Assembly (NCBI RefSeq): GCF_016774335.1
Contig: NZ_JAETWA010000042.1
Span: forward strand, 261,121-325,120
Length of the DNA stretch: 64,000 nucleotides
Direction of reading: 5' to 3'
Origin: Luteimonas saliphila
GTDB taxonomy: Bacteria; Pseudomonadota; Gammaproteobacteria; Xanthomonadales; Xanthomonadaceae
Below are positions 1 to 7,443 of the stretch, in pieces. Positions within the stretch are counted from its first letter, which is position 1, and the number at the start of each line of letters is the position of its first letter. Below the pieces are notes generated by a model that saw only the letters and a program-made list of their open reading frames with translations, had not been told where the DNA came from and did no database searches. The position numbers and the translations under genes are program-made.

Positions 1-420
1 CTCGCTGGCCAGGCGGAACAGGCCGCCTTTGAACTTCTGCGGCAGGCGCTCGTTGCTGCGGGTGCCTTCGGGGAACAGGATCAGCGAATCGCCCTGGTCC
101 AGCGCTTCGCGCACCGGCGCCAGCGGGTCGGCGTCGGGCGTCTCGCGGTTGCGGTCGATCAGGATCGCACGCAGCACGCGGCCCGACAGCCAGCCGCGCA
201 GGCCAGGCTTGTCCCAGTAGTCGCGGGCGGCGACCGGACGCACCTGCGCGCGCTGCTGCGGCGTGAGCGCCGACCAGATCGCCACGGTGTCGAGGTGGCT
301 GGTGTGGTTGGCGAAGTAGATACACTGCCCGCCCGGCGGCGCGACGCGCCACTGCGCGCGTGCGCCGACCAGGGTGCGGGTGAATCCGACCAGGGCCGCG
401 CCGCCGAGCCGGGCGATCAT
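1..420 (-). CDS. 1-acyl-glycerol-3-phosphate acyltransferase-like protein (3' end cut by window edge)
   Basis: The first 140 residues are visible and the gene runs off the left edge. They carry the two hallmark blocks of the PlsC family of lysophospholipid acyltransferases: NHTSHLDT (residues 38-45, with catalytic His39 and Asp44 of HxxxxD) and FPEGTRS around residues 117-123, which binds the phosphate of the acceptor. The family transfers an acyl chain to the sn-2 position of lysophosphatidate at the inner membrane. The ATG at 418-420 overlaps the stop of the upstream CDP-alcohol transferase by 4 bp (ATGA), so the two are translationally coupled and probably act in one lipid pathway. The exact acceptor is not proved by the sequence. 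Confidence 0.85.
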   Translation of the reverse strand, partial: MIARLGGAALVGFTRTLVGARAQWRVAPPGGQCIYFANHTSHLDTVAIWSALTPQQRAQVRPVAARDYWDKPGLRGWLSGRVLRAILIDRNRETPDADPLAPVREALDQGDSLILFPEGTRSNERLPQKFKGGLFRLASE

Positions 421-1049
421 CGCGCGGCCTCCAGCTGCCGCGCGATCGCGCGCAGGCGCGTCGCGCAGGTGAGCAGCGAACCCGCGGCGATGACCAGCAC
501 CACCACGACCAGCACGTGACGCGATCCGGCGAACATCGCTTCGAATGGCGTCACCAGGCAGGCCAGCGTCATCAGCGCCATGCGATGCTGCTTGGCCATC
601 GGCCCGCGGAAGTCCTGCGCCAGCCCAAGGGCGCCGCCGAGCGTGCGGACGTAGGCGGTGAGCGCAGCGAACAACGCCGCCGCCCATCCGGCCCAGGGCA
701 GGCCCGCGGCGTAGCCGAGTGCGACGAGCAGCAGGCTGTCGGCAATCCGGTCGGGCACTTCGTTGTACAGCGCGCCGGTGGGCGTCGACTTGCCGCCTTC
801 CACCGCCACCATGCCGTCGAACAGGTTGCACAGCAGCCGCAGCTGGATGCCGAGCGCGCACAGCCACGCGCCCCAGGGCGGCAGCCACAGCAGCGCCGCG
901 GCGCCGGCGAAGACGATGCTGAGCACCGAGATCGCGTTGGGCGTGAGCGGCGAGCTCGCGAGCGCGGAGGCGATGCGCCGGACGAGGGCGTTGCCGCGCG
1001 CCTTGATCGGCCGGCGCGAAGCGTCCGTGCCCGGATCCTGCTGTTCCAT
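417..1049 (-). CDS. CDP-alcohol phosphatidyltransferase family membrane protein
   Basis: A 210-aa hydrophobic protein with several membrane segments. The region DGMVA...PTG...PDRIAD (about residues 78-104) corresponds to the CDP-alcohol phosphotransferase signature DGxxAR(x8)GxxxDxxxD, which binds Mg2+ and the CDP-linked substrate. The Arg after DGxxA is Val here, so the site is slightly divergent. The family makes phosphatidyl-type lipids by displacing CMP from CDP-diacylglycerol or a similar CDP-alcohol. The gene overlaps the downstream acyltransferase by 4 bp. That pairing suggests phospholipid or unusual polar-lipid synthesis, but the alcohol substrate cannot be read from the sequence. 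Confidence 0.8.
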   Translation of the reverse strand: MEQQDPGTDASRRPIKARGNALVRRIASALASSPLTPNAISVLSIVFAGAAALLWLPPWGAWLCALGIQLRLLCNLFDGMVAVEGGKSTPTGALYNEVPDRIADSLLLVALGYAAGLPWAGWAAALFAALTAYVRTLGGALGLAQDFRGPMAKQHRMALMTLACLVTPFEAMFAGSRHVLVVVVLVIAAGSLLTCATRLRAIARQLEAAR

Positions 1050-1145
1050 CGCGATGTCTTCCCGTCGAGCGCCGCCGGCGGCGGGCGTTCCCCATGCGCC
1101 CGCATGATCGTCAGCCCCGCCCGCGCTGGCAAGCCCATGCGTGGC

Positions 1146-2165
1146 TCACGCGGCGACCGGAATCTCCGGCGCCGCGCCGGCCGCCAGCGCATCGAAGTAG
1201 TCGCGGGTCAGCCGCAGCTGCGCCTGCGCACCGTCGGCGCGGTTGACCACGGCGAGGAAGGCGCGATTCTCGGGGCGATCCTTCGCGTACCAGCCCAGGT
1301 GCTTGCGCGCGATCCGCACACCGGCCTGCTCGCCGTAGAACTCGTGCAGGGCATGCAGGTGGCCGAGCAGGATGTCGCGCACCTGCGCCAGCGAGGGCGG
1401 CGGCAGTTCTTCGCCGGTGGCGAGGAAGTGCGCGATCTCGCCGAAGATCCAGGGCCGCCCCTGCGCCGCGCGGCCGATCATCACCGCATCCGCGCCGGTG
1501 CGGCGCAGCACCTCGCGCGCCTTGCGCGGCGAATCGATGTCGCCGTTGGCGATCACGGGAATCGACAGATCCGCCTTGATCGCGGCGATGGTGTCGTATT
1601 CGGCGTGGCCGGTGTAGTGCTGGTCGCGGGTGCGCCCGTGCACGGCGAGCGCGGCGATGCCGCTTTGCTGCGCGATGCGGGCGATCGCCAGCGCGTTGCG
1701 GTTGGCCGCGTTCCAGCCGGTGCGGATCTTCAGCGTGACCGGCACGTCCACGGCCGTGACGACCGCCTCGAGGATGCGCGCCACCAGGGTTTCGTCCTGC
1801 ATCAGCGCCGAACCCGCCCAGGCGTTGCACACCTTCTTCGCCGGGCAGCCCATGTTGATGTCGATCAGCTGCGCTCCGTGGCCCGCGTTGTGGCGCGCGG
1901 CCTCGGCCATCACCGCCGGGTCGGTGCCGGCGATCTGCACGCTGACCGGGTCGGGCTCGCCGGCGTGGTCCATGCGGTGCAGCGACTTGCGCGTGTTCCA
2001 GAAGCGCGGATCGCTGGTGGTCATCTCCGAGACCGCCAGGCCTGCGCCGAGCCGCTTGCACAACTGCCGGAACGGCTTGTCGGTGACCCCCGCCATCGGC
2101 GCGAGGACCAGTTTCGGCTCGATGGGATGGGGACCGACGAACATAGCGCGCATTGTCGCAGCCAT
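1146..2165 (-). CDS. dusB: tRNA-dihydrouridine synthase B
   Basis: A 339-aa flavoprotein that reduces specific uridines in the tRNA D-loop using FMN and NADPH. It starts with the Dus signature LVLAPMAGVTDKPFR, has INMGCPAKKV (catalytic Cys in the GCP motif, about residue 110), LKIRTGW, AVHGRTRDQHYTG, VIANGDI and GADAVMIGRAAQGRPWIF (FMN phosphate site). Length and motif order match DusB rather than DusA or DusC. In many gammaproteobacteria dusB is followed by fis; here the next gene is the unrelated CDP-alcohol transferase 96 bp on. In-frame ATGs at residues 5 and 8 are alternative starts. Confidence 0.93.
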   Translation of the reverse strand: MAATMRAMFVGPHPIEPKLVLAPMAGVTDKPFRQLCKRLGAGLAVSEMTTSDPRFWNTRKSLHRMDHAGEPDPVSVQIAGTDPAVMAEAARHNAGHGAQLIDINMGCPAKKVCNAWAGSALMQDETLVARILEAVVTAVDVPVTLKIRTGWNAANRNALAIARIAQQSGIAALAVHGRTRDQHYTGHAEYDTIAAIKADLSIPVIANGDIDSPRKAREVLRRTGADAVMIGRAAQGRPWIFGEIAHFLATGEELPPPSLAQVRDILLGHLHALHEFYGEQAGVRIARKHLGWYAKDRPENRAFLAVVNRADGAQAQLRLTRDYFDALAAGAAPEIPVAA

Positions 2166-2238
2166 GCCGCCAACGCGCGAGCGGCGGGCTGCGGCGATCC
2201 CCGGAGCCGGCCTAGGGAACCTCTGAACAGGTCTGGTT

Positions 2239-2309
2239 TGTCATTTCGAGCGCAGCGAGAAATCTCAGACAATCAGCAGCATGGATTTCTCGCTGCGCTC
2301 GAAATGACA
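2239..2309. repeat. REP-like inverted repeat, 26-bp perfect arms (GAGCGCAGCGAG core)
   Basis: The arm at 2239-2264 is the exact reverse complement of 2284-2309, with a 19-bp loop. The core is CGAGCGCAGCGAG. Weaker complementarity extends outwards: CTAGGGAACC...CTGAACA near 2212-2229 against TGTTCATGGGGTCCCTAG near 2313-2330, so the whole element may be about 120 bp. It lies between the ends of dusB and the ribokinase gene. The same core recurs at 40603-40670 with changed but still pairing flanks. It could act as a bidirectional mRNA 3'-end hairpin. Family identity as a Xanthomonadaceae REP/MITE is inferred. Confidence 0.85.
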
Positions 2310-2332
2310 CTTGTTCATGGGGTCCCTAGAGG

Positions 2333-3385
2333 CTAGCCGTCGCGACGGGCGCCAGGCAATTCCGGCGGCGCATCCTGCAGCGTCGGGGCCGTGTGGGCGA
2401 CCGGCGACGCATCCGCGGCCGCAGGCAAGGCCAGCCGCGGCATCGACTCCGCCGCGCCCTCGTGCCCGGTCGACAGCGCGGCGTAGTGCGAGGCGAAGCG
2501 CACGTGGTCGGCGAACACATGCTGGCCGCCGAGCGCCAGCGAGGTCGCGAGCGCGCCGTTGAAGGCGTCGCCGGCGCCGGTGGTATCGACCACCGTCACT
2601 TCGTAGGCGGGTACCCGGTAATGGGGCCGTTCGTCGCCGCGGCACTTGTCCTCGCGGTGCGAGACGAACGCGCCGGCCGCGCCGAGCGTCACCACCACGG
2701 TGCCGCGCGGCAGCAGGGTGCGGCACAGGCGGTGCAGGCGGGCGTCGTCGGCGTCCGCCACCTCGGCCGCGTCGATGCGTTCGCTGCTGTGGCGCGCCAG
2801 CAACGCGGCGAACTCGGTCTCGTTCGGGGTCAGGATGTCGGCCACCGCGAGCAGCTCGCGCGAACTCTCGGCGTTCGCCGGCGCCGGATTGAGGATCGTG
2901 CGGATGCCGGCCGCGCGCGCCAGGCGCATCGCCTCGAGCACGCTGTCGACCGGCGACTCGAGCTGCGCCAGCACGATCCGCGCCGCGGCGATGGCATCGG
3001 CCTGTTGCGCGATGAAGTCGGTGGTGAGCGTGGCGTTGGCGCCGGGGCCGATCGCGATGGCGTTGCGGCCTTCGCCATCGACATGGATGCCGGCGGTCCC
3101 CGTGGCGTCTTCGCTCGGTTCGGCGCGCAGGTCGAGGCCGTCGGCGACGGCGAGCGCGCGCGCCAGCCGCCCGCCCTCGTCCTGTCCGAGTGCGCACACG
3201 AACACAGTCCGCGCGCCGCTGCGCGCGCAGGCGGTGGCCTGGTTGAAGCCCTTGCCGCCGGGACCGGTGCGGTAGTGGCCGATCCTGGTCTCGCCCGGAC
3301 GCGGCAGCGCATCGCACTGCCAGACATGGTCGACGTTGAACGAGCCGACGACGACGACGCGGGGGCCGGTGGAGGCGGTCGACAC
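2333..3385 (-). CDS. rbsK: Ribokinase-like PfkB-family sugar/nucleoside kinase
   Basis: A 350-aa PfkB-family kinase. The N-terminal substrate motif is GPGGKGFNQA (about residues 42-51), there is NPAPAN and NETEF in the centre, and the C-terminal anion-hole/catalytic motif is DTTGAGDAFNGAL (about residues 266-278), where the last Asp is the base. This is the ribokinase pattern, phosphorylating D-ribose at O5 with ATP. The C-terminus is extended by a proline/alanine-rich tail of about 40 residues. It lies 13 bp downstream of a CNT-family nucleoside transporter, so it likely uses ribose released from imported nucleosides; a nucleoside as direct substrate cannot be excluded. Confidence 0.8.
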   Translation of the reverse strand: MSTASTGPRVVVVGSFNVDHVWQCDALPRPGETRIGHYRTGPGGKGFNQATACARSGARTVFVCALGQDEGGRLARALAVADGLDLRAEPSEDATGTAGIHVDGEGRNAIAIGPGANATLTTDFIAQQADAIAAARIVLAQLESPVDSVLEAMRLARAAGIRTILNPAPANAESSRELLAVADILTPNETEFAALLARHSSERIDAAEVADADDARLHRLCRTLLPRGTVVVTLGAAGAFVSHREDKCRGDERPHYRVPAYEVTVVDTTGAGDAFNGALATSLALGGQHVFADHVRFASHYAALSTGHEGAAESMPRLALPAAADASPVAHTAPTLQDAPPELPGARRDG

Positions 3386-3398
3386 TGCGGGTCCGTCC

Positions 3399-4697
3399 TC
3401 AGGCGCCGAGGTTGGTCAGGACGCCCGCGATCGTGGCGGTCATCATGGTCGCGATCGAGCCGCCCAGCACCGCGCGCAGGCCGAAGCGGGCGAGGTCCTG
3501 GCGGCGCTCGGGCGCGATCCCGCCGATGCCGCCGATCTGGATCGCGATCGAGCTGAAGTTGGCGAAACCGCACAACGCGTAGGTCGCGATCAGCGTGCCC
3601 TGCGGCGTGAGCGTGACGCCGGCGACGTTGCCGCGCAGGATCTCGCCTAGCTGCACGTAGGCCACGAATTCGTTGAGCACCACCTTGGTGCCGATCAGGC
3701 CGCCGACCGTGCCCGCGTCCTCCCAGGGCACGCCGATCAGCCAGGCCAGCGGCGCGAGCAGGTAGCCGAGCAGGGTGGACAGCGTGGTCGGCTTGCCCAG
3801 CAGCGCCTGCAGGCCGGTGATTTCGCCCAGCCAGGCCAGCGGCGCGTTGATCAGCGCGATCAGGGCGATGAACGCGAGCAGCATCGCGCCGACGTTGAGC
3901 GCCAGCCTGAGTCCGTCGGCGGCGCCCGCGGCGGCGGCGTCGATCACGTTGGTGGTGGTCTTTTCGACGTTCACGCGCACGCTGCCCAGGGTCTGCGGCT
4001 CGCCGGTCTCGGGTACCAGGATCTTGGCGATCACGATCGTCGCCGGCGCAGCCATGATGCTGGCGGTGATCAGGTGCTTGGCGTAGACCGCCTGCTGCAC
4101 GGGATCGTCCCCGCCCAGCAGCAGCACGTAGGCGCCGAGCACGCCGCCGGCGATCGTGGCCATGCCGCCGACCATCAGGGTCAGCAGCTCGGAGGGCGTC
4201 ATGCCGGCGATATAGGGCTTCACCACCAGCGGCGCCTCGGTCTGTCCGATGAAGGCGTTGGCGCAGACCGACAGCGTCTCCGCGCCGGAAACCCGCATCA
4301 GCTTGGTAATCACCCAGGCCATGCCCTGCACGATCTTCTGCATCGCGCCCAGGTGGTAGAGCACGCTCATGAAGCTGGCGAAGAAGATGATCGTCGGCAG
4401 CACCTGGAAGGCGAACACGAAGCCGAACTTGGAGGGGTCGCTGAAGTCGCCGAAGATGAAGCGCGCGCCCTCGGTGGTGAAGCCGAGCAGCTTGACGAAG
4501 CCGCTGGAGAGCGCATCGAACACTCCGGCGCCCCACGGCGTGAGCAGCACCAGCGCGGCGATCGTAAGCTGCAGCAGCAGCCCGATGCCGACCAGCCGCC
4601 AGTCCACGCGCGCCTTGTTGTTGGAGAACAGCCAGGTCAGGCCGATCAGCACCGCGAGCCCGAACACACCGAAACCGACCCGCAGCACTGCTTCCAT
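3399..4697 (-). CDS. Concentrative nucleoside transporter (NupC/CNT family)
   Basis: A 432-aa inner-membrane protein with many hydrophobic segments and the conserved CNT blocks GFVFAFQVLPTIIFF, SVCANAFIGQTEAPLVVKPYI (split around the Q/E-containing substrate motif), TLMVGGMATIAGGVLGAYV and the C-terminal ANFSSIAIQIGGIGGIAPERR. The family imports nucleosides with H+ or Na+. I chose the ATG at 4695-4697, 21 codons inside the longest open frame, because the added N-terminus is charged and non-hydrophobic while family members begin just before the first membrane helix. It is the promoter-proximal gene of a two-gene set with the ribokinase. Confidence 0.88.
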   Translation of the reverse strand: MEAVLRVGFGVFGLAVLIGLTWLFSNNKARVDWRLVGIGLLLQLTIAALVLLTPWGAGVFDALSSGFVKLLGFTTEGARFIFGDFSDPSKFGFVFAFQVLPTIIFFASFMSVLYHLGAMQKIVQGMAWVITKLMRVSGAETLSVCANAFIGQTEAPLVVKPYIAGMTPSELLTLMVGGMATIAGGVLGAYVLLLGGDDPVQQAVYAKHLITASIMAAPATIVIAKILVPETGEPQTLGSVRVNVEKTTTNVIDAAAAGAADGLRLALNVGAMLLAFIALIALINAPLAWLGEITGLQALLGKPTTLSTLLGYLLAPLAWLIGVPWEDAGTVGGLIGTKVVLNEFVAYVQLGEILRGNVAGVTLTPQGTLIATYALCGFANFSSIAIQIGGIGGIAPERRQDLARFGLRAVLGGSIATMMTATIAGVLTNLGA

Positions 4698-4812
4698 CTG
4701 GTTTGGAGTTCCGGCGGACGACTGACGCGGCAGCCTAGAGCAGCGCGCAGCCCGCGGCAACCGCCGGCGGCCGGCGCGTGCGCGTCCGCACGGGCGCGGG
4801 CGGGCGTGCGTC

Positions 4813-5940
4813 TCAGGTATCGCGGGCGATCACCCGGTTGCGACCGCTGCGCTTGGCCTCCTGCAGGCGCCGGTCGGCGCTGCCGAGCAGCGCCGATGCG
4901 GTACCGCCGTCCTGTGGGAATGCCGCCAGGCCGGCGCTGAAGGCCAGCACGACCGCGTCGCCGCCGCGCTCGGACGGGAACGGCCGCTCCGCCAGGGTGC
5001 GGCGATAGCGGTCGATCCGTTCCCAGGCGCTGCCGATCGGGCACAACAGCACCAGCACGAATTCCTGGCCGCCGATGCGCGCCAGGTGCTCGTCCTCGCC
5101 GAGCATCCCGCGCAGGTGCTCGGCGACGTGGCGGATCGCGCGGTCGCCGCCGAGCTGCCCGATCTCGGCGTAGACGCGCTTGAAATGGTCGATGTCGACC
5201 AAGCCGATCGACACCGTGCGGCCGTCGCGGCGCGCGGCCTCGAACATGCGCGGCAGGCGCTGCAGCAGCCAGGCGCGGTTGGGCACGCCGGTGAGGCCGT
5301 CGCGCCCGGACATCTCGATCAGGCGCTGCATCCGGTAGACGATCGTGCTGGTGAGCAGGGTCATCATCAGCAGCAGCAACAGGCGCGAGCCCTGCGCGCG
5401 CAGGGTCACCGCGCCGTGGTCGATCGACAGCACCGGATGCGGCGCCAGCGCCAGCACGCTGGCGACCAGCACCGCGTACTGGACGATCGCCAGGCTGCCG
5501 ACGAACAGCGTCAACCGGCCGTCGTTGCGCAGCGCGGTGAGCGCGATCGCGAACAGGTAGAAGCACCAGACGACCATGCTGTTGAGGCCGGCGGCGGGCT
5601 GCTCCAGCGCCAGCAGCGCCAGCATCCCGGTGGTGACGGTGACGTCGTACGCGCCGGTGGCGTAGGGCAGCCAGTGGTGGCGGCGGTGGTTGCGGGCCAG
5701 GGCCAGCCAGACCTGCGCCATGAGGTTGACGAAGACCGCCGCGCCGAGCCCGACCAGGGTGCGCGTGGTGTCCTGCGCGCCGAGCCCGGCCGCCAGCGGC
5801 AGCCCCAGCACCAGCAGCGACAGCAGCGCGCGCAGCTTCGCCACCAGCAGTTCGCCGCCGGCGCCGAGCTCGAGCATGACCTCGTCCGGACGTCCGAACA
5901 GGGTGGCGAGCACGCGCTTGAGGGAGGCGGGTTCCTGCAT
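4813..5940 (-). CDS. Membrane GGDEF-domain protein with altered GGQEF active site
   Basis: A 375-aa protein: about 35 N-terminal cytoplasmic residues, six or so hydrophobic segments to about residue 200, then a GGDEF domain (about 210-372). Visible motifs are DGLTGVPNRAWL, VDIDHFKRVYAEIG and ARIGGQEFVLVL. The signature is GGQEF at 290-294 in place of GG[D/E]EF, and the usual Asn-Asp after DHFK is Val-Tyr. No RxxD inhibitory site precedes the signature. GGDEF enzymes make c-di-GMP from two GTP. With Gln at the metal-binding position and the other losses the activity is doubtful; it may bind GTP or act as a receptor. The ATG at 5938-5940 is preferred to one 25 codons upstream that would overlap the divergent promoter. 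Confidence 0.85.
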   Translation of the reverse strand: MQEPASLKRVLATLFGRPDEVMLELGAGGELLVAKLRALLSLLVLGLPLAAGLGAQDTTRTLVGLGAAVFVNLMAQVWLALARNHRRHHWLPYATGAYDVTVTTGMLALLALEQPAAGLNSMVVWCFYLFAIALTALRNDGRLTLFVGSLAIVQYAVLVASVLALAPHPVLSIDHGAVTLRAQGSRLLLLLMMTLLTSTIVYRMQRLIEMSGRDGLTGVPNRAWLLQRLPRMFEAARRDGRTVSIGLVDIDHFKRVYAEIGQLGGDRAIRHVAEHLRGMLGEDEHLARIGGQEFVLVLLCPIGSAWERIDRYRRTLAERPFPSERGGDAVVLAFSAGLAAFPQDGGTASALLGSADRRLQEAKRSGRNRVIARDT

Positions 5941-6014
5941 TCGGGCCGTGGACGAAGGGTGGCCGCGCGAGGATACCGCGGCTCCCGCCGGCGCGACCGG
6001 CGCGGAGGCTCGCA

Positions 6015-6020
6015 TAGACT
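6015..6020 (+). promoter_or_regulatory. Candidate -10 box (TAGACT) of the aldo/keto reductase gene
   Basis: TAGACT lies 27 bp upstream of the ATG at 6048. The same hexamer or a close relative recurs before pckG (42887), the XRE gene (42070) and, on the minus strand, the oxygenase operon (61669), which supports it as the -10 type of this genome. No good -35 is seen. Confidence 0.4.
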
Positions 6021-6047
6021 GTCCACGGATTCGACGCGGAGACGATC

Positions 6048-7013
6048 ATGCGCTATCGCCGGCTGGGACATTCGGGCCTGAAGCTGTCGGCGCTGTCCTA
6101 CGGCTCGTGGCTGACGGCCGGGTCGCGCCTGGGCCGCGGCGAGACGCGCGAACTGGTCGCGCTGGCCTGGGACCACGGCGTGAACTTCTTCGACAACGCC
6201 GAGAACTACGCCCATGGCGAGGCGGAATGCGTCATCGGCGACGTGCTCGCCGACCTGCGCCTGCCGCGCGACGGCTACTGCGTGTCGAGCAAGGTGCGCT
6301 TCGGGTCGGCGGCCGATCCTCGCCCGACCCAGGTCGGGCTCTCGCGCAAGCACGTGCGCGACGCCTGCCACGACGCGCTGCGGCGCCTGCGCGTGGACTA
6401 CCTGGACCTGTTCTTCTGCCATCGCCCAGACCCGGACACGCCGGTGGAGGAAACCGTCCGCGCGATGGACGACCTCGTCCGGCAGGGCAAGGTGCTGTAC
6501 TGGGGCACGTCCGAGTGGCCCGTGGCGCTGATCCGCGAGGCGATCCACGTCGCGCGCGCGCAGCACCTGCAGCCGCCGACGATGGAGCAGCCGCAGTACA
6601 ACCTGCTGCACCGCGACCGGGTCGAACTCGAATACGCGCCGCTGTACGCCGAACACGGGCTGGGCACCACGATCTGGTCGCCGCTGGCCTCGGGCCTGCT
6701 CAGCGGCAAGTACGACGATGGCGTGCCGGACGACAGCCGCTTCGGTCGCGCCGGGACGGACAGTCCGCTGCGCGAGGGCGGCGAGGGCCGTGCGCGGCTG
6801 GAGCGGGCGCGCAGGTTCAGCGCGATCGCGGCCGAACTCGGCGTGGCGCCGGCGCCGCTGGCGATCGCCTGGTGCCTGAGCAATCCGCATGTCTCCACGG
6901 TTCTCACAGGCGCCAGCCGGCCCTCGCAACTGATTGAAAACCTTGACGCCCTGGCCCTGGTCGAGCGGTTCGACGAGCAGCTCTGGCGACGCCTGGAGGC
7001 AGCGACCCGATAG
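6048..7013 (+). CDS. Aldo/keto reductase, voltage-gated K+ channel beta-subunit-like
   Basis: A 321-aa (alpha/beta)8-barrel NADPH oxidoreductase. The catalytic tetrad is complete: Asp49 and Tyr54 in FFDNAENYAHG, Lys82 in SSKVRFG and His125 in FCHRPDPDTP. GTSEWP, the YNLLHR block, SPLASGLLSGKY and the C-terminal NADPH-site GASRPSQLIENL match the AKR6/KvBeta-type branch rather than AKR5. These enzymes reduce aldehydes such as methylglyoxal. It stands alone between divergent GGDEF and heme-operon units. The substrate is unknown. Confidence 0.88.
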   Translation: MRYRRLGHSGLKLSALSYGSWLTAGSRLGRGETRELVALAWDHGVNFFDNAENYAHGEAECVIGDVLADLRLPRDGYCVSSKVRFGSAADPRPTQVGLSRKHVRDACHDALRRLRVDYLDLFFCHRPDPDTPVEETVRAMDDLVRQGKVLYWGTSEWPVALIREAIHVARAQHLQPPTMEQPQYNLLHRDRVELEYAPLYAEHGLGTTIWSPLASGLLSGKYDDGVPDDSRFGRAGTDSPLREGGEGRARLERARRFSAIAAELGVAPAPLAIAWCLSNPHVSTVLTGASRPSQLIENLDALALVERFDEQLWRRLEAATR

Positions 7014-7040
7014 CGGCAGGCAATCGGCTCGATTGACCGG

Positions 7041-7069
7041 TTGACAGACAAATGAGAATCATTAGCATC
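7041..7069 (+). promoter_or_regulatory. hemP promoter with overlapping Fur box
   Basis: A consensus -35 TTGACA (7041-7046) is followed by AATGAGAATCATTAGCATC (7051-7069), a close match to the 19-bp Fur box GATAATGATAATCATTATC. The box covers the -10 region, so iron-loaded Fur would block RNA polymerase and the heme genes would be on under iron limitation. The transcript start would be about 30 bp before the hemP ATG at 7099. Confidence 0.85.
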
Positions 7070-7098
7070 ATGATTCCCGACTGGCGAGGAATCTTCCG

Positions 7099-7299
7099 AT
7101 GTTCGTGAGCCAAGACAGCCTTCCGATGACTGCCGCCCCGGCCGATACCGCCCCTGAGCGCGTCCGCCCGCAGGCACAGGCCCCCGAGGTCGACAGCCTG
7201 CGCCTGCTCCAGGGCCAGCGCGAACTGCGCATCCGTCATGGCAACGAGTACTACCGCCTGCGGCACACCCGCAACGACAAGCTGATCCTCACCAAGTAG
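7099..7299 (+). CDS. hemP: Hemin uptake protein HemP
   Basis: A 66-aa protein whose C-terminal half (GQRELRIRHGNEYYRLR and TRNDKLILTK) is the HemP/HmuP signature: a short basic protein found first in heme-uptake operons and described in several bacteria as an activator of the heme receptor gene. A GAGGA ribosome site precedes the ATG. It lies right after the Fur box and 144 bp before the TonB heme receptor. The N-terminal 35 residues are poorly conserved. Confidence 0.9.
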   Translation: MFVSQDSLPMTAAPADTAPERVRPQAQAPEVDSLRLLQGQRELRIRHGNEYYRLRHTRNDKLILTK

Positions 7300-7443
7300 C
7301 CGGACCAGTCCGGCCGGGGTGGCGCCGATGTGCCAGCGCCCCGGTGTAAATGCCCCGAACCCCCCCCAGGCCCGCAAGCCGCCGCCGCGCACGACGCGAC
7401 GCAACGCCAGCCAGCCTCGAACCCTCCTTTTTCGAGACTGTCC

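Noticed and set aside
516..2336. A 606-aa plus-strand frame opposite the CDP-alcohol transferase and dusB
   Set aside because: Shadow of two real genes on the minus strand; no recognisable domain.
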